Positions 1 through 7,236 of a stretch of 20,502 nucleotides of DNA are shown piece after piece. A program made the translations under genes and the position numbers. Each line of letters begins with the position of its first letter. Position 1 is the first letter of the stretch. This DNA is from an uncultured Lachnospiraceae bacterium (GTDB lineage Bacteria; Bacillota; Clostridia; Lachnospirales; Lachnospiraceae), in assembly GCA_945485625.1 (NCBI GenBank), contig CALYSH010000003.1, positions 1 to 20,502 on the forward strand, written 5' to 3'. Below the pieces are notes generated by a model. The model was not told where the DNA came from. It searched no databases and was given only the letters and a program-made list of their open reading frames with translations.

Positions 1-234
1 CCTATCATCCATCAGCCCAAAATGGTCCCAATACATTCTTGTTCCTGTAATAGGGTGTCGTACCGTAAAATCGGGATAGATACACATTCCATTATTTAGA
101 ATCAGCTTATCCTCATACCGAAACGGAATTCCATATTTATAGAGCATCATATCAATTATTACCTCTGATTTTGAGCGAAGATATTTTCCCTGACTCCCCT
201 TATGAATTAAGTTTTCCGGATACCCGGCTCCGCC
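1..234 (-). pseudogene. N-terminally truncated nuclease-like hypothetical protein (3' part runs off the window)
   Basis: Read on the minus strand, an open frame runs from an in-frame TGA at 265-267 down to base 1 and continues beyond the window. Gene-like sequence begins around 234 (YEGGAGYPENLIHK, then RSKSEVIIDMML, PFRYEDKL and IYPDFTV, then YWDHFGLMDD). The order SKSE, then PDF, then a WDHFG-type motif resembles clostridial proteins I remember as carrying a PD-(D/E)XK-type nuclease fold; that assignment is from memory and unproven. No ATG, GTG or TTG lies in frame before the ATG at 148-150, which is already inside the conserved part. Just upstream is the 72-bp repeat array, so the first part of the gene, perhaps 80-100 residues, seems to have been lost or replaced. 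It could alternatively be a short expressed remnant. Confidence 0.6.
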
Positions 235-241
235 TTCATAC

Positions 242-476
242 TTTTCTCCACAAGCCCACGCTGGTCACCTTTCTCGCTTCTCTCGGCTCCTATCCTGGGC
301 CTATGATAGTTTTTCTTCCCCTCAATCCCACGGGAGTTTCATCATGTCTCCATTTTGCTGCCTCCCATGGGCCTGTGGCGCGTTCTTTTCTCCACAAGCC
401 CACGCTGAACGCCTTTCTCGCTTTTTTCGCCCCTGCTTCTGGGCCTAGAGCTGGTTTTCTTCCTCACAAGCCCACG
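242..476. repeat. Tandem repeat, period 72 bp (three full units plus flanking partials)
   Basis: The hexamer CCCACG occurs at 255, 327, 399 and 471, exactly 72 bases apart. The bases before it are also alike (TTTTCTCCACAAG at 242-254 and 386-398, related versions at 314-326 and 458-470), and each unit carries GGGCCT at the same phase. Units 1 and 3 (255-326, 399-470) are closer to each other than to unit 2 (327-398). As minus-strand RNA, GGGCUUGUG (393-401) can pair with CACAGGCCC (369-377), giving a 9-bp stem with one G-U pair; the other units keep weaker versions. The period is 24 codons, so several frames stay open across it. No spacer-like unique segments are visible. Function is unknown; it may be a member of a dispersed repeat family. 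Confidence 0.85.
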
Positions 477-2751
477 AAGCCCTTATCCCCCCCTGCACTC
501 CACCGGATGGCGAAAGGCTAAAGATAATGGCTCCCAGTTCATCCGTTCGCAGCACCTTTGCTCCTGCCTCATCCAGTCTCTCCATCGTCTCCTCGTGGGG
601 ATGTCCGTAGGAATTCTTCCGTCCACAGGAAATCACCGCAATCCTCGGCCGCACCAGCCCAAGGAACTCTGCGGAGGTCGCATTTTTACTTCCGTGGTGG
701 GAAACCTTCAGAAGCTCCACGCCGGTTAGTCCATGCCTTTCCATGTAGTTCATAACAGCCGCTTCCCCCTCCCGGCTGACATCACCCACCAGTAAAATAT
801 TCATTCCCTCCTGCGATTTTCCGCTTTCCAGACGCACATTCAGGCATAGTGAGGCCGTATTTCCTTCCCAGTCTGCCCCTTTCGGCGGCCCCACCACTTC
901 AACGGAAACTCCCTCCCCGGACAATTCCATCCCTGCGCTGACGAAGCTCACACCGGGTCTCCTCTCGTCACTCATTTCCGAAAGCAATGCAAAGATGGAA
1001 TGATATTCCTCCATGGCGTTCTCGATATCCGGCAGGTAAATGCAATCAATAATCACATGTTCTTCCTCCGCCAGCTGTATCAGCTCCAGCACTCCGCTGA
1101 TATGATCCCGGTCGCCATGGGATACAAACACTCCGGACAGGTGACAGATTCCCCGGTATTTCAGATAAGGAATCAGTATGTTTTCTCCCACATTCTTCTT
1201 GTTCATACTGCCGCAGTCATAAACCACCCCCGTGTCTGCCGAGGTCTGTATCACCGTACAGTCCCCCTGTCCCACATCCAGGAAGGCAACCGAAGAATTC
1301 GTTGAAAAAAAGGATAGAGCCCACACTCCAAGAAAAAATAAAAGAAGTGTCAGCCCACCGGCCCCAGCCATCCATTTCCTGTCCAATCGTTTCTTCCGTT
1401 TTCGAAGCCGCCCTATTCCATACCACAAAAGCCAGATACCCCCAATCAGGCAATAATACCCCAGAATCGCTTTGGCAGATGGCCGTCCTGTGCGAAAGGG
1501 CTGTAAGGACAACCTGTCCACCCACTGACAAAGGGTCTCCACATACCAGAGAATCCCTCCTGCCGGTGTCCCAAGAAACCCCGCCCCCGGTATACAGGCA
1601 AGCATCGCACTCACAACCAGTCCGCCCATAAGCGGCAAAACCATCGGGTTCACCAACAGGGACCAATAGGGAACCTCGTAATAGAACCATAGCTGCACCG
1701 GCAGCGTGACAATCTGAATGGACATCCCGGCCAGAAGTGAATTCCAAAGTCCACCCAGGATTCCTCCCTTCCTGCTGCCGAAAAGAGGAAAAATCACCCC
1801 TATCCCCGTCACCGAAAGGAAGGAAAGCAGGAAGCCGGAATTGGAAAGACAAAATGGATTTTTTAGCACCAGACAGGCAGCCATCACCCCCAGGGCAGTC
1901 AGCATATCATAGGTCCGGAACAGACTTCTCCCCAGCATATGCAGCAGAAACATGCCGATTGCTCTCGTGGCAGACACACTCATTCCGGTCATCAGTCCGT
2001 AAAATATCAGGATTGCTCCGGAGCAGACAGCCCCGGCCCATATGGGCACACCCATCCGCCGCAGCAGACTGTAAAGCCCCATTCCAATCAAAGTGATGTG
2101 CATACCGGAGATGCTGAGTATATGAATCAAACCGTTTCGTTGAAACAAATCCTTGATTTCCCGGTCCGTTTCTCCCTTCTCTCCCAAAAGCATTGCACAA
2201 AGCACCCCGGCCTGTTGCTTCGGGAAAACGTGGTACAGGCGCTCCCGTAATCGACATCGCCTTTGATACAACCATTCCCTTACCTGCGAAAACTGCCCGC
2301 CTCCCTGTAGAAAGCGCACATCCACAAGCTTCCCACATACACCGATACTGTCATAGTAATTCAGTTGGTCGAACTCTCCGGGATTGGTTGCATGCGAAAA
2401 AGACCGGAAGGTTCCTTCCAGCCAAACGGTCCGCCCGTACCGAATCTGATCCTCATCCCCCGGGGGATATTCAATTATCATTTCGTTGGATAAATGAAGA
2501 ACGTCTTGATGTTTCGATAAATTGTTTTGAATAGAAATAGAATGTACAAAGAAATATTTGTCTGTTTTTTCTGATACGGTCCCCGTCAACACGCAGGGGA
2601 TTCCCGGGTCATACAAATCCTCCGTCATCTCCTCTCCCGCAAGGAAACCGGCTACCAATTTACCGGTCTCCTCCCCGGGAGACTTTCCGTAGTTCAAACC
2701 CGCACAAACACAGACCAGAAAAATACAGACTGCAAGAAGCGGTCTTTTCAT
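445..2751 (-). CDS. comEC: DNA internalization competence protein ComEC/Rec2
   Basis: ComEC forms the inner-membrane channel that takes up single-stranded DNA during transformation. The 768 residues show the expected order: an N-terminal membrane segment (about 4-20), a DUF4131-like soluble region (about 30-170), the polytopic Competence domain (about 180-480) with LSISGMHI at 212-219, and a C-terminal metallo-beta-lactamase-like domain starting at LDVGQGDC (491-498), with HGDRDH at 545-550 and SHHGS at 684-688. The metal-binding residues look intact. The start has an AAAGGAA site just upstream and lies 18 bp after the GerMN gene. The last ten or so residues (SWACEEENQL) and the TAG stop are encoded by the 72-bp repeat, so the natural C-terminus has been altered slightly beyond the conserved domain. 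It is the last gene of the comEA operon. Confidence 0.95.
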   Translation of the reverse strand: MKRPLLAVCIFLVCVCAGLNYGKSPGEETGKLVAGFLAGEEMTEDLYDPGIPCVLTGTVSEKTDKYFFVHSISIQNNLSKHQDVLHLSNEMIIEYPPGDEDQIRYGRTVWLEGTFRSFSHATNPGEFDQLNYYDSIGVCGKLVDVRFLQGGGQFSQVREWLYQRRCRLRERLYHVFPKQQAGVLCAMLLGEKGETDREIKDLFQRNGLIHILSISGMHITLIGMGLYSLLRRMGVPIWAGAVCSGAILIFYGLMTGMSVSATRAIGMFLLHMLGRSLFRTYDMLTALGVMAACLVLKNPFCLSNSGFLLSFLSVTGIGVIFPLFGSRKGGILGGLWNSLLAGMSIQIVTLPVQLWFYYEVPYWSLLVNPMVLPLMGGLVVSAMLACIPGAGFLGTPAGGILWYVETLCQWVDRLSLQPFRTGRPSAKAILGYYCLIGGIWLLWYGIGRLRKRKKRLDRKWMAGAGGLTLLLFFLGVWALSFFSTNSSVAFLDVGQGDCTVIQTSADTGVVYDCGSMNKKNVGENILIPYLKYRGICHLSGVFVSHGDRDHISGVLELIQLAEEEHVIIDCIYLPDIENAMEEYHSIFALLSEMSDERRPGVSFVSAGMELSGEGVSVEVVGPPKGADWEGNTASLCLNVRLESGKSQEGMNILLVGDVSREGEAAVMNYMERHGLTGVELLKVSHHGSKNATSAEFLGLVRPRIAVISCGRKNSYGHPHEETMERLDEAGAKVLRTDELGAIIFSLSPSGGVQGGIRASWACEEENQL

Positions 2752-2769
2752 AATTTCCTTTCCACCCGT

Positions 2770-3681
2770 CTACAGCGTGGTTACAATATCCAGATTTCGT
2801 TCGTATACGGAATTGTGCAGACTCTCCGGAATTTCACCGTTTACCAGAATCTGTACCTTATTGATGCTATTTAATTCCCCCAATGCACTCCCAATGGAAT
2901 AAACAGCCAGCTCCAGCGAAGAATTACCTGGTACTGTCAGGAAACTGTCATCCAGATTCACATAGCAAATGCCATCCTTGGTCATAATATTCAATATTTT
3001 TGTGGTGGGATTCACTGTGGCATACAATCCGCTGACCTGTCCGCTGGGACCGGCGATGGTCTCTTCTACCACAAAACGCTCCAGTGGCGTATTTGTGGAA
3101 TAATGCTTCTCCCGGTATGCACCAATCAATCCATCTCCGGATTCATTTGCAAAAAACAATTTAATCCGAACCGGCTCATAGGTATTGATTTCATTTCCAT
3201 CGTTTTGAATGAACTGCTCGCCGTTCATCCATCCCACAAGCTCACCCAGCCCATCAAACAGCTGATTGGAATTCACTGTAATCTCAATGTAATTGACTCC
3301 CTCCAGCTGAGTCAGTGTACGGACAATCGCCCCACGAACCAGCACCTCTGTTGTGAGGGGCAGGCTCTTATAATGTTCATCCACGTCGATGGTAAGCTTT
3401 CCCTCCGAAAAATTTGTTTCCAAAACTTCAAATCCCATGGCTAAGGGAGCCTTTAGAGAATGCTTCTCCGGCAATTGTTTTAAGCGCTCCAGCAATTCCT
3501 CAATTCGCTCCTCAAGCCCAGTGGAAGACAGATTATAATCCTCCATCACAACGCGGGTCTCTTCACTATTCAAATAATAAATCTGCACTGTATTCTCTCC
3601 ACGCACAGGCGTCCTTCCGCATCCGGTCATTGCCAGCACAAGAGTCAGCGCCAGAATCCAGCAAAATATTTTTTTCATCAT
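2770..3681 (-). CDS. GerMN-domain lipoprotein (GerM/LpqB-like)
   Basis: This is a 303-residue exported lipoprotein: a basic start (MMKK), a hydrophobic stretch and a lipobox with Cys21 (LAMTGC), so it should be anchored on the outer face of the membrane. Two GerMN-type domains follow, about residues 60-145 and 198-285, as in Bacillus GerM; GerMN domains also occur in actinobacterial LpqB. GerM has been linked to sporulation and spore germination, LpqB to signalling through the MtrB kinase. Here it sits between a histidine kinase gene (79 bp upstream) and comEC (18 bp downstream), which suggests a partner of the kinase or an envelope role rather than a spore-only one. Tandem ATG codons begin the frame, preceded by a modest AAGAAG site. 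The domain assignment is by pattern and quite secure; the role is inference. Confidence 0.85.
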   Translation of the reverse strand: MMKKIFCWILALTLVLAMTGCGRTPVRGENTVQIYYLNSEETRVVMEDYNLSSTGLEERIEELLERLKQLPEKHSLKAPLAMGFEVLETNFSEGKLTIDVDEHYKSLPLTTEVLVRGAIVRTLTQLEGVNYIEITVNSNQLFDGLGELVGWMNGEQFIQNDGNEINTYEPVRIKLFFANESGDGLIGAYREKHYSTNTPLERFVVEETIAGPSGQVSGLYATVNPTTKILNIMTKDGICYVNLDDSFLTVPGNSSLELAVYSIGSALGELNSINKVQILVNGEIPESLHNSVYERNLDIVTTL

Positions 3682-3760
3682 CTCAATCTTCTTATTTCGC
3701 AGTCTGTTTCCTATTTACAACCGCTCAGTGAGCCGGATGTCTCCAGTCTGCAACACTCCT

Positions 3761-5251
3761 TTACAAAGGGATCTTCACCAGAAAAACAGTTCCCTCTCCA
3801 GGATTACTGCTTACCGTAATGGAACCCTTATGAGCCAGAACTGCACTTTTTGTAATCGCCAGGCCTAAGCCGGTACCGCCGATTTCCCTGGAATGTGATT
3901 TATCCACCCGATAGAATCGTTCAAAAATATGCGGCAAATCCTCCTCGGGAATGCCCAGACCACAGTCACTGATTTCGTAAGTAAAAAACTGATGATCTGC
4001 ATCCAGCACTACCTTCACCCAGCCATGTTCCTTGTTGTATTTTATGGCATTCTCTACCAGATTGGTAAGAATTTGAGTAAGCTTTACCTCATCCACCTTT
4101 GCCACCACCGGGCGATTGCTTTCGAACACGACCTCTACATCACGTTTTCGGGCAATGGGACGAAGCCGCTTTAATACAATCTCTGTCAGGTCATTGATAT
4201 TTAAGGGCACCAGATTCAGGGTCTGCACACTGTTTTGCAGCTTCACCAGTGCCAGCAAATCCGTAATAATCTGATTCTCCCGATCAATCTCCGAAACCAT
4301 ATCCTCCAGGAACTCATGATATAACTCGGCCGGGCAATCCCCCTGCATCAGCAGAGAATCCGCCAGCACCTTCAGGGATGTCATGGGAGTCCTGAGCTCA
4401 TGGGACACATTTGCAACAAACTCCTGTCTGGCCTGCTCCTGTACCTGCATACGCTTCAGCATGGCATTAAAGGCATTTACGATATGTACCGTCTCCACAT
4501 AGTCCGTGACCAGCGTTCCCTCTTCCTGCGCCCCTTCCTTTACCTTCTTAATCTCCTCTGTTACCTTTTGGAAGGGCTTCGTCAGTGAATAGGAAAGAAG
4601 AAATGCCAGAAAGATAAAGGAAATAATCATAATGCTTTCCAGAATGAAGGCCTTACGATTCAGAATTTCCATGGTTTCCACAATATTATCCGCCGATACA
4701 CTGGTAAGCAATACGCCCATTATTTGTCCTCCGGAATTGTTTTTATCCTCCGGGTCCGCATTACTGATAATGGGAGTTGTCATCTCAATAAAACCATGTT
4801 CCTTATCATAGTGAATGGTATTCTCCCCCTGAAGACACTTAATCACTTCCTCGGAAATCATGGTTTTTCCCTGACTGATTCCATACATATCCTTTACGAT
4901 TTTGCAGTTTCCGTTTATTATCATAACCCGACCCTCGTACAGGCTGGAAAGCATTTCCAGCTCTGCCTCGATTACCTTGGCAGAAGCAAGGAAGGAGGGT
5001 TCCTGAGATCTGTAATTCAACAGATAATTGTTGCTGCTCAAGTGACTGGCAATGATTTTCAGCTGATTCTGCACACTGGCCGCACGTACCTCAACCGCAC
5101 GTTTTTCATAGTTATTCAAAATACCGTAGCGCATCACCACACTGGGAATCACGCTGACCACCACGATAATTAAGAACACTCTGGCACGAAGGCTTCGCAA
5201 TATTCCGTTTTCCCTTATACTGTTTCGAAGCTCCTCCCACCATTTTTTCAT
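3761..5251 (-). CDS. Membrane sensor histidine kinase (HAMP, HisKA, HATPase)
   Basis: The 496-residue kinase has a first membrane segment at about 24-42, an extracytoplasmic sensor region of about 150 residues, a second membrane segment at about 203-222, a HAMP linker to about 270, and the H-box VANVSHELRTPM with phospho-acceptor His284. The N-box (NLVENAIKYN, about 397-406), the DCGLGIP box at 429-435 and GGTGLGLA at 458-465 are all intact, so it should be active. It lies 37 bp after the response-regulator gene and is surely its partner. An in-frame TGA precedes the ATG by two codons, which fixes the start, yet the ribosome site is weak, so translation may depend on coupling. The layout resembles the PhoR/WalK and MtrB group of envelope sensors; the signal is unknown. 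Confidence 0.93.
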   Translation of the reverse strand: MKKWWEELRNSIRENGILRSLRARVFLIIVVVSVIPSVVMRYGILNNYEKRAVEVRAASVQNQLKIIASHLSSNNYLLNYRSQEPSFLASAKVIEAELEMLSSLYEGRVMIINGNCKIVKDMYGISQGKTMISEEVIKCLQGENTIHYDKEHGFIEMTTPIISNADPEDKNNSGGQIMGVLLTSVSADNIVETMEILNRKAFILESIMIISFIFLAFLLSYSLTKPFQKVTEEIKKVKEGAQEEGTLVTDYVETVHIVNAFNAMLKRMQVQEQARQEFVANVSHELRTPMTSLKVLADSLLMQGDCPAELYHEFLEDMVSEIDRENQIITDLLALVKLQNSVQTLNLVPLNINDLTEIVLKRLRPIARKRDVEVVFESNRPVVAKVDEVKLTQILTNLVENAIKYNKEHGWVKVVLDADHQFFTYEISDCGLGIPEEDLPHIFERFYRVDKSHSREIGGTGLGLAITKSAVLAHKGSITVSSNPGEGTVFLVKIPL

Positions 5252-5288
5252 AATATATCACATTCTGTCCGTTCTCAGACTCCACTCC

Positions 5289-5981
5289 TTATTGATTAAA
5301 ATAATAACCTACGCCCCATTTTGTATGCACATACCTGGGTTCGCTGGGCTTTTCCTCAATCTTTTCCCTCAATCTTCTGATATGTACGTCCACCGTTCGT
5401 ACATCACCGGGATAATCGGATCCCCAGATTATATTAAGCAGGCTTTCCCGACTGTAGACTTTATTGGGATTTGTTACCAGAAGCTCCAGAACCTCATATT
5501 CCTTTGCAGTCAGGCTGATTTCTTTTCCGCAGATATACGCCCGTTTTCCTTCCTGGTCCAGACTGACATCCCCTCTTTGAAGCCGGTTATCCTGCTTCTG
5601 CTCTGATGTTTTCTTCGTTTCCACCCGTCGCATAATTGCTTTGATGCGTGCTTTTACCTCCAGAATATTAAAAGGCTTCGTAATGTAATCGTCTGCACCA
5701 TACTCCAGCCCCATAATCTTATCCATATCTTCGCTGCGGGCCGTCAGCATAATCACCGGCACATCCGAAAACTCACGAATCTGCTGGCAGACCTCCAGGC
5801 CACTGAGCTTTGGAAGCATCAGATCCAATAAAACCATGTCATATTCACCCTTGCCCACATACTCCAGGGCTTCTTCCCCGTCATATGCGCAATCCACTTC
5901 CATGCCTTCCTGCTCCAGGCTGAATTTAATACCCTTGACAATCAGTTTTTCATCATCTACAACCAGTACTCTCTTTCCCAT
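5289..5981 (-). CDS. OmpR/PhoB-family response regulator
   Basis: A 230-residue DNA-binding regulator. The receiver domain (1-118) has the acidic pair at D9/D10, phospho-acceptor Asp53 (LLDLMLP), the conserved threonine in MLTAR and Lys102 in TKPF. A winged-helix domain (about 133-229) ends in the typical WGVGYYF. All residues needed for phosphotransfer are present, so it should be phosphorylated by the kinase encoded 37 bp downstream. The start is supported by AGAGGAAAAG before the ATG and by its position only 12 bp after comEA. Its targets cannot be told from this window; placement inside the com locus makes the com operon itself a reasonable candidate. Confidence 0.94.
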   Translation of the reverse strand: MGKRVLVVDDEKLIVKGIKFSLEQEGMEVDCAYDGEEALEYVGKGEYDMVLLDLMLPKLSGLEVCQQIREFSDVPVIMLTARSEDMDKIMGLEYGADDYITKPFNILEVKARIKAIMRRVETKKTSEQKQDNRLQRGDVSLDQEGKRAYICGKEISLTAKEYEVLELLVTNPNKVYSRESLLNIIWGSDYPGDVRTVDVHIRRLREKIEEKPSEPRYVHTKWGVGYYFNQ

Positions 5982-5993
5982 GCTTTTCCTCTT

Positions 5994-6614
5994 CTATTCT
6001 ACTGTAATACAGTCATTGATTCTGTCAAATAGACTCTGCTTAATTCCGGGGACCTTCATAATGTCCTCCGTTTTTTCGAACCTGCCGTTCTTCCTCCGGT
6101 ACGCAATGATATCCTTTGCCCTGGACTCCCCGATACCCGGCAGAGAACACAATCCGGCAACATCCGCGGTATTGATGTTAACCATTCCGGATTGAATTGT
6201 ACCATCCGCACGATTCAGAAGTGTAGCCTCCTCTTTCGTAGGAAAGTAAACCTGCTCGCCATCCGAAACCGGAAGTGCCAGATTCATATAATCCGTGTCT
6301 CCCTCTTCCGTCAATCCACCGGCAGCCAGAAGAGCGTCATTCACTCTGCTGCCCTGAGGTAAATAATATACCCCCGCCTGATGTACCGCACCACAGACAT
6401 GGACACACACAAGCTCCGGGGCCTCCTCCGGAGACAGTTCCTCCTCGGGCGCAACCAAACAGGGCACCTCCGAAGGTGAAAGTCCCCCTGCCAAATTCTG
6501 TTCCGACCCCATTGTTTCCCCGGTGACAATCAAAGAATAATCCTTCGTTGTACAACCCGCCTGAAGCAATATCAGACACGTCAGACCGAACAGACCTATT
6601 TTCTTTTTTAACAT
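5994..6614 (-). CDS. comEA: Competence DNA receptor ComEA, lipoprotein form
   Basis: ComEA binds double-stranded DNA outside the membrane and passes it to ComEC. The 206-residue protein has an SLBB-type domain (about 68-125, VCVHVCGAVHQAGVYYLP) and a C-terminal helix-hairpin-helix DNA-binding domain (about 144-205, with NINTAD, LPGIGESRA and VPGIKQ). The N-terminus is a signal peptide with a lipobox (LLQAGC, Cys21) followed by an acidic, low-complexity linker, so the protein should be lipid-anchored rather than held by an uncleaved membrane helix as in Bacillus subtilis ComEA. The start has GAGGG six bases upstream. It is the first gene of the operon, with a promoter about 75 bp upstream. Confidence 0.92.
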   Translation of the reverse strand: MLKKKIGLFGLTCLILLQAGCTTKDYSLIVTGETMGSEQNLAGGLSPSEVPCLVAPEEELSPEEAPELVCVHVCGAVHQAGVYYLPQGSRVNDALLAAGGLTEEGDTDYMNLALPVSDGEQVYFPTKEEATLLNRADGTIQSGMVNINTADVAGLCSLPGIGESRAKDIIAYRRKNGRFEKTEDIMKVPGIKQSLFDRINDCITVE

Positions 6615-6689
6615 ATAATCCCTCTTTTCCGGCCACAGCCCAAAATGCAGGATTACTGTTTCATGTCATGTTACCTTGCTGATATATTC

Positions 6690-6718
6690 ATTCTAAAGGA
6701 TTTTATCGGGCAATACAA
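6690..6718 (-). promoter_or_regulatory. Sigma-A-type promoter of the comEA operon
   Basis: On the minus strand TTGTAT (6713-6718) and TAGAAT (6690-6695) are separated by exactly 17 bp. They lie about 75 bp before the comEA start, in the only sizeable gap upstream of the operon. Transcription would start near 6683. The match is good but was found by eye. Confidence 0.55.
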
Positions 6719-6747
6719 GCACCTATTCCTTAAATATTTCTTAGGAT

Positions 6748-7179
6748 TTATTTCCACTTAAACAAAATGATTCCTGCAACTGCAAGAAGCATCCCTACCG
6801 CCTTCCGCAGAGAAAGAGGCTGCTTCTCCACTCCAAAGAGCCCCAGTAATTCGATCAGATAGGCTACTCCAAGCTGCGCAATCACAATAATCATCACTGC
6901 CTTCGCCGGTCCCAGAAGATTCATGCTTTTGATTACCGTATAGGTGATAAATGCACCCATGGCTCCACCCAGGAGCATATATCTGGGCTGCACACTGAAT
7001 ACCTTCAGAAGCGGATTTCTCTCTGCAATCATCCACGCACCCAGGCAGACGACTAACGCAGAGAACTGCACGAAGGCACTGGCTGTCCAAATCCCTGTTT
7101 CCTTTGTAACCTGTGTATTAAACACACCCTGTACGCTCATCAGGGCACCCGAAATCAAAGCAATCAAAAAACCAATCAT
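6748..7179 (-). CDS. Small DMT-superfamily membrane protein, YdcZ/DUF606 family
   Basis: The frame opens at 7203, but AAAGGAG lies eight bases before the ATG at 7177-7179, so the protein most likely begins MIGFLIAL and has 143 residues. It is almost wholly hydrophobic with about five membrane segments and ends in a single Lys-Trp-Lys. Length and pattern (GALMSVQGVFN near the start, GAMGAF in the middle) fit the DUF606/YdcZ branch of drug/metabolite transporters, which often act as dimers; substrate unknown. It lies 57 bp after the solute-binding protein gene in the same direction and may be the last gene of the arg transcript. No convincing terminator follows it. Confidence 0.8.
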   Translation of the reverse strand: MIGFLIALISGALMSVQGVFNTQVTKETGIWTASAFVQFSALVVCLGAWMIAERNPLLKVFSVQPRYMLLGGAMGAFITYTVIKSMNLLGPAKAVMIIVIAQLGVAYLIELLGLFGVEKQPLSLRKAVGMLLAVAGIILFKWK

Positions 7180-7236
7180 AGAATTCGCTCCTTTTCTTTT
7201 CATATAGCTTATCCTATAATCGGTTTTTTATGCTTC

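Noticed and set aside
242..476. CRISPR array
   Set aside because: The whole 72-bp unit is related between copies, there are no unique spacers of uniform length with identical short repeats, and no cas genes are near.
171..521. Plus-strand open frame of 116 codons across the repeat
   Set aside because: It begins with TTG without a ribosome site, stays open because the repeat period is a multiple of three, and overlaps both the broken gene and the comEC end.
1217..1852. Second minus-strand frame of 211 codons within comEC
   Set aside because: It overlaps the certain comEC frame in another phase, without start signals or domain pattern.
6615..6747. Terminator between the DMT gene and comEA
   Set aside because: Short inverted segments (CCTAA and TTAAGG) pair poorly and have no T-tract. 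Only the promoter signal is convincing.
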